DNA of 64,000 nt from Cristatella mucedo (lineage: Eukaryota; Bryozoa; Phylactolaemata; Cristatellidae), in the NCBI GenBank assembly GCA_009760855.2, contig WPIO01000035.1, forward strand, positions 3,001,001-3,065,000, written 5' to 3'. The notes beneath the pieces were generated by a model. The model did not search any database and had not been told where the DNA came from. It worked only from the letters and a program-made list of their open reading frames with translations. Shown in pieces: positions 59,551 through 64,000 of this stretch. The position numbers were made by a program, and so were the translations under genes. Position 1 is the first letter of the stretch. Every line of letters starts with the position of its first letter.

Positions 59551-61039
59551 TTTACTATAGTTTTGAATGATGTCAGCCCTGAGATTAAGTGCAGAAAGAC
59601 ACTGCCAGGGAGTGATGGGGCATTAATTGAATCACAGCCTCTTATATTCTGCACCCTTTCACTGCCGAGTGAGCTCTGGAAACGACTACCTTTCTTCAAA
59701 GGCTTTTTACCAGCAAATTGCGACCTTCAGCCAGATAATACCTTACGGCCGGAAGAGACGAGAACAAATTTAGTCGTAGTAATTTATTGTGGATCTTTTT
59801 GCCAAAAAACTGCTATCTCTGTCGACTACTGTGTTCCGCTATAAGAATTACACATTTTTTTGGGCAAGAGGCGTAATCCGAATTAGCACAGCCTCACTTT
59901 GTCTCTCACACCATTAGCTCCGACCGTCTTACCATGTCTGTATATGCCTATGCATGGTAAACTGTAAAGGCTGTCGACAATCACGTGACCTACTTAGTTT
60001 CCATTACATTGTAAAAACTACGAAATAAATCCAGTTCCATTGGGATATCATAGTAATGTCTTTAATAATAATATCTTTCTTCCTACTAGTTTCGTTGCTC
60101 GACACAAGTGAGATGACATACTGTATGTGCCCTAAGCTAAGTGGCTAGGCCCAAAATGTTAGCCGATGCTAGAAGGCAAGTTCAATATCGTGCAGACGCA
60201 TTGACAAGGTTAATCGAATAATTTGGGAATAACTGCATGCATTAGGGAGCTAGGCGGACACAAAGGAAGAGGATTGCGATGGTGCTTAAACTGGCGTGGC
60301 AGAAGCAGCTTGAGGAGGAAATGAAAATGTTTACAGCCACTGTCCTCTGTTCTACAATATTTCGGCAGTCGCTTCAGCGAGCTATTGTTTAGTTGTTAAG
60401 ATCTACATTTAGCACTCTAAGACTATAAGTGCGTTGATGCCGTGTCAATCACTTTGAGTCCCAAAAATTGAAAGCGATTCGCATGGCGGTTGATTATCAC
60501 ATTATTGAAATACAATAAAACGGGAAGACTTCGCCTCACTATCGAACCGGGTGTCAACTCCGATAGCTCAACGCCCTTTACTAACCCGCAAGGTTAAAAT
60601 GACACATGATCAGTCTTAAACGGCTCTGAGTACTGTGATTGAGATGGTATTATTGCTGCAGTGCCAACTTTTAACACAAGTTCACGAGATTCAGTTACCT
60701 CTAGATCGACAAGACGTCCATCGACTTGCAACCGCATCTTAGATGGACTCCCTGTAGCTCGCCTGTGCCCGAAGTTACTTCAACCCAAGCTGCAGACTTC
60801 TGTGAATTGACTACAAAAACTAGATAGCATTCGGTTTTACCACAAATACTCAATACCAATATTCAATTTTACCTTCTACGGACCAGGTGTCCTATGGACG
60901 AGTGGATGGGCAAACATTGCACAGCTGCTCATTTGAGCATGGTCGATCGGCGACCAGCTTGGAACCAGGAACCGACGGCTTCTTTTAAGCACCAAGCGCG
61001 AAAGCAGGCTGGTGCATTAGTACAGTGACCCTTGATATG
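59551..61039. other. Mostly unassigned; possible D-like scrap
   Basis: 60070-60140 (CGTTGCTCGACACAAGTGAGAT, TATGTGCCCTAAG) resembles 14370-14420 and 5058-5115 of the D units. A 116-codon plus-strand frame at 59494-59844 begins in LINE A tail sequence and has no recognised motif. Confidence 0.3.
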
Positions 61040-61325
61040 ATTATAATAACACATTTGATGATAAAGAACCCTTAGAGAACCCAATCTCTTTCCAGGTGCG
61101 TTACAATGGCTGCAAATGAAACGAGATCGAATGGTTAGTAGCAGCATACACAATTTATAACAAGAATAACATAATTAGGGTGACATGCACAGGGGCAGCA
61201 TGCCAGTATGGTTAGCAGCAGTGTGCACTGTGTCAGCATGTCTAAGCACATGCAGGACGATTCACATGGACCCACTAAATGCTATGATATATAGGTGCGT
61301 TTAACCAATCTAGTTAAATGTGATA
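61040..61325 (-). mobile_element. LINE A 3' end
   Basis: Minus strand: 3' UTR with GTGTGCACTGTGTCAGCATG words on the plus strand, hairpin at about 61065-61105, and a short tail TTATAATAACAC. 5'-truncated after the last codons. Confidence 0.75.
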
Positions 61326-61489
61326 GTACCCTTCGAGAACTGTGTCGTTCCATAAGGGTTCATGAAATAAGCATTAACAAATCGTACCTCCAAACCTGTG
61401 TTAACTACCATCCCACGTTCATTTTACTTAATGTCCCATACCACCGACGGCAACATTTGATCAGCCTTTAATCTGCTGACTTATCTGGT

Positions 61490-62168
61490 AGTAATATTAT
61501 TAATAATTAAAATGCACTTCATAAAGTGCCCTCAGAGAACTGTATCTCTTTCTAGGCGCTTTACATTTACTGCAAAGGGAAATGCAATAAAAGGGTAAGT
61601 AAAATCATGCTTTAAAAACAAAGAGGGTAAAAACATGGTTAGGGGTGACATGCACAGGGTCAGCATGCAAAAGTGGTTAGTGGCAGCATGCACAGTGTCA
61701 GCAAGCATAAGCACGTGAAGGACGAATCACAGGGACCCACTAAATGATGTCCTAAATAGGTGTGCTTTTAAGTTCCTTTTAAATGTGGTCAGGTCAGGGG
61801 ATGTTCTAACGCAGGTCGGGAGGAAGTTCCAGACTTTGGGAGCATATGAACTAAATGCGAGGTCTCCAAAGTATTTAAGGTTTGTGCGAGGTATTTCTAG
61901 ACTGCTGGATTCCGAAAAGCTGGTGGTACGATGCTTGGCCTGATGGGGGAGTGTGTCGGAGAGATAGGCTGGAGCCATAGAACGAAGGCACCTAAAAGTG
62001 AGCGACGAAACCTTGAAGTCAATCCGTTGCTTGACTGGTAGCCAGTTCAGGTCGGCGAGAAGTGGAGTAATGTGGCAACTGCGAAGCTCACGACAGACAA
62101 GCCTAGCTGCAGAGCTTTGCACTAGCTGCAATCGCCTGATCGCACATGCTGGTAGGCCAGTAAGCAGT
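61490..62168 (-). mobile_element. LINE A copy, young, 5'-truncated
   Basis: Minus strand, from (ATT)n at 61495-61505 through hairpin, 3' UTR and open C-terminal coding region to an abrupt truncation at 62168 (AAGCAG then unrelated TTTTGGCAC). Very similar to 36776-37610. Confidence 0.87.
61727..62168 (-). pseudogene. LINE A C-terminal coding region, open
   Basis: Open to the natural stop at 61727. Blocks are TGLPACAIRRLQLVQ, HITPLLADLNWLPVKQ, APAYLSDTLPHQAKHRTT and SYAPKVWNFLPTCVR, ending TSFSGSL. It keeps the YLSD segment that is deleted in the copy at 37022. Confidence 0.85.
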
Positions 62169-62614
62169 TTTGGCACTTGGAGGCCCCTTTCAAAGCAGCT
62201 ACATTATTGCAGTGAAAATAACAGTACTCAGGACTTCTGTCACCCTCCTCTACTCTGCTGGCAACGTAGCCCGTCTGGATAATCGGTTTCCAATTTGTTT
62301 TCCTGCTGTTGTTCGTATTTTGTAGCATGCCATTTTACGCTCAAGTTCAGTTTCCGACGCCTATTTTGGTTTTGGGGTTTTCTCAGCCACCATAAAGACC
62401 CTGCATTCAGGGATCTTCTAAATGACGCAGGCAGAAGTTGAAGCAGCTCATTTTTATCTGCTGTTTTGTGTGCCTTTTTCTCTCACATTTCCCTATCGAA
62501 TGGTGGCTGACCATATCAGGCCATTGGTTAACTGTTCCTAACAGCTCGTTACTGCACTGGTTCCTGTTTTCTTGAAGTTAAATCAGACCTTAAGTATCTG
62601 AACAATCTTATAAT
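62169..62614. other. Unassigned sequence
   Basis: No repeat match or gene supported. Confidence 0.4.
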
Positions 62615-63073
62615 AATAATGCAAATAATAATAGTCATAGCTCACTTTATTGAGCGCGCCTAAAAAACTCAGCCTCTTTCTTGGTGCTCTACATTTTCAG
62701 AAAAGAAAACATTGTCAAATGGTTAGTGATAGCTGCATGCTCAATAAACAGCAAGAATAACAGTGGTAGCTATACATATATACATATATAGCTATACATA
62801 GCTAGTGGTGGCAGGCACTGGATCAGTATCCAAGTATGGTTAGTGGCAGCATGCACACTGCCGGCACCCATGAGCACATAAAGGCAGAATCAAAGGGAGC
62901 CTATATATGCTGTGCTACATAAGTGTTTTTGTTTCTTTTTTAATGAGTTCAAGTCAGGAAAATGTGGTGACCCAAGTTGGCTGCAAGTTCCATGCTTTGG
63001 AAGCATACGAACTACAGGCGCACGATCTCGAAGGGATTTGAGGTTTCTAAAAGGTTTGGGTAAATAGCTAATG

Positions 63074-63254
63074 CAGCTGGCCTTAACCTGTCGGTCGCGA
63101 CCCCCTTCGGAACGACTCTTTCACAGTGGTCGCCTAAGAACGTTGGGAAACACTCACTTCCACATTCAGCACATAATAGCTCTATTACTGGAAGTTGCCA
63201 CAATCTGACAAGCTTTATTGTAGGGTTTAGGATTAAAAGGGTTGAAAAACACTG
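63074..63254 (-). mobile_element. SPIN-like hAT MITE, 181 bases, intact ends
   Basis: Left end CAGCTGGCCTTAACCTGTCG then GTCGCGACCCCC; right end GGGTTGAAAAACACTG. Inside, TTTCACAGTGGTCGCCTAAG and GGGAAACACTC strongly recall SPIN-type non-autonomous hATs as I remember them. The orientation is opposite to the copy at 36730-37745. The flanks AGCTAATG and AGGTAGAT are only weakly alike, so the 8-base duplication has decayed or the edges are slightly off. Confidence 0.7.
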
Positions 63255-63303
63255 AGGTAGATTCCGTTAAGCAGATGTTACAATGCTTAGCTTGGTTGGG
63301 TAG

Positions 63304-63628
63304 TGCAGTTCAACTGCATGAAAGCTGGTACAGCTCCTCTCCTAAACAGCTGTTGTGAGCATCATCGAGAGGGGCCTGTGCCCAGCTGTGGTCTGCATTC
63401 TAATGAGGACAACTTGACACAGGCCGGTAACCCACTGATTAACAAATGGTGGATTCACCATAGGGTTGGCCAAGGCTCAGCTGGGGTCGAGGAGTGGAGA
63501 CTCGAGGAGACTCGAGTGGTATAAGGTGGCAAATGGAGCCGTGAGTCTTTCGGCTCCGTGCGTCTTACAATAAACTGTTGGTGTAGGGCATCGGCTGGCT
63601 CTCTGTAGGCTGTGCGAGTCAAACGACA
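63304..63628 (+). mobile_element. Repeat C, candidate solo LTR
   Basis: 325-base insertion in LINE A that begins TG and ends CA, with GGTAG (63299-63303) and GCTAG (63629-63633) as near-identical 5-base flanks. It has an AATAAA-like ACAATAAACTG at about 63569. The 3' 90 bases recur at 30913-31004. The open stretch inside (63303-63524) starts with GTG and has no motif. An unrelated SINE or MITE cannot be excluded. Confidence 0.4.
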
Positions 63629-64000
63629 GCTAGGAGATCTGTTAGATAAGCTGAAGCCAAACAGTGAAGAAACCTACAAGTGAGCGACCAAACCTTGAAT
63701 TTGATGAGTTGCTTGACTAGTAGCCAATGCATGTCGACGAGAAGTGGAGCTCTGTGATAACCGCAAAGCTCAAGATAGACAAGCCTAGCTGCACAGCTTT
63801 TTACCAGCTGTAACTGCATGATTGCACGTGCCAATAGAACGGCAAGCAGTGAGGTGCAAAAGTCGAGCCGGTATGTCGTAAATGCATGTATCAACTTAGA
63901 TGTGGTATCCCTGCCTAAAAAAGCCCGAATTTTAGCAACGTTATGTAGCTGAAAGAAGGCGGACTTGATTGTGAAGCTGATGCTGTCATTTAGCGAAAGC

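Larger units (their letters stand above)
62615..64000 (-). mobile_element. LINE A copy running off the window, with two nested insertions
   Basis: Minus strand: (ATT)n-like tail at 62615-62635, decayed hairpin, 3' UTR (62700-62900), C-terminal coding from about 62920 leftward boundary to 64000. It is split by the hAT MITE at 63074-63254 and by repeat C at 63304-63628. The last open part, 63619-63894, reads RLDFCTSLLAVL and HWLLVKQ. It was old enough to receive two later insertions. Confidence 0.8.

Overview
This window looks like a piece of animal (metazoan) nuclear genome, probably from an invertebrate, and I found no confidently identifiable host gene in it. The reasons are low coding density, no operon-like gene runs, no ribosome-binding sites, many decayed non-LTR retrotransposons (LINEs), tRNA-derived SINEs, hAT-type MITEs, and long AT and ATT microsatellites. 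I cannot name the species from the sequence.

Four kinds of mobile element dominate. Family A is an L2-like LINE of the CR1/L2 group with an N-terminal region, an APE-type endonuclease, a reverse transcriptase (RT) and a 3' UTR that ends in a GC-rich hairpin plus (ATT)n. More than 20 pieces occur on both strands. The fullest copy lies at about 5641-8582, and others are at 19364-20573, 26090-27536, 27716-28657, 29586-30837, 36776-37610 (minus), 61490-62168 (minus) and 62615-64000 (minus). Family B is a second LINE with an ACATT-type tail; its fullest copy is 56926-59280. SINE S1 has a tRNA-like head and the same 3' hairpin as LINE A, so A is the likely source of its reverse transcriptase. SINE S2 has another tRNA-like head and a short A-rich end. 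Two 181-bp MITEs resemble SPIN-type hAT elements.

Under the mobile elements are three old segmental duplications: D1/D2 (about 1400-5640 and 9815-14975), E1/E2 (about 17100-19245 and 21330-22560) and F1/F2 (about 37768-41180 and 41222-44240). F1 and F2 each carry a LINE A copy at the same site, while each also holds private later insertions, so the order of events can be read directly.

The best candidate for an undescribed gene is a 94-codon minus-strand ORF at 3775-4059. It has a signal-peptide-like start and several regularly spaced dibasic sites, as in a neuropeptide or prohormone precursor. The rest of the unexplained sequence holds only weak exon-like candidates, at 23780-24023 and 49751-49838. 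All similarity statements are by eye; percentages and family names should be checked by alignment.
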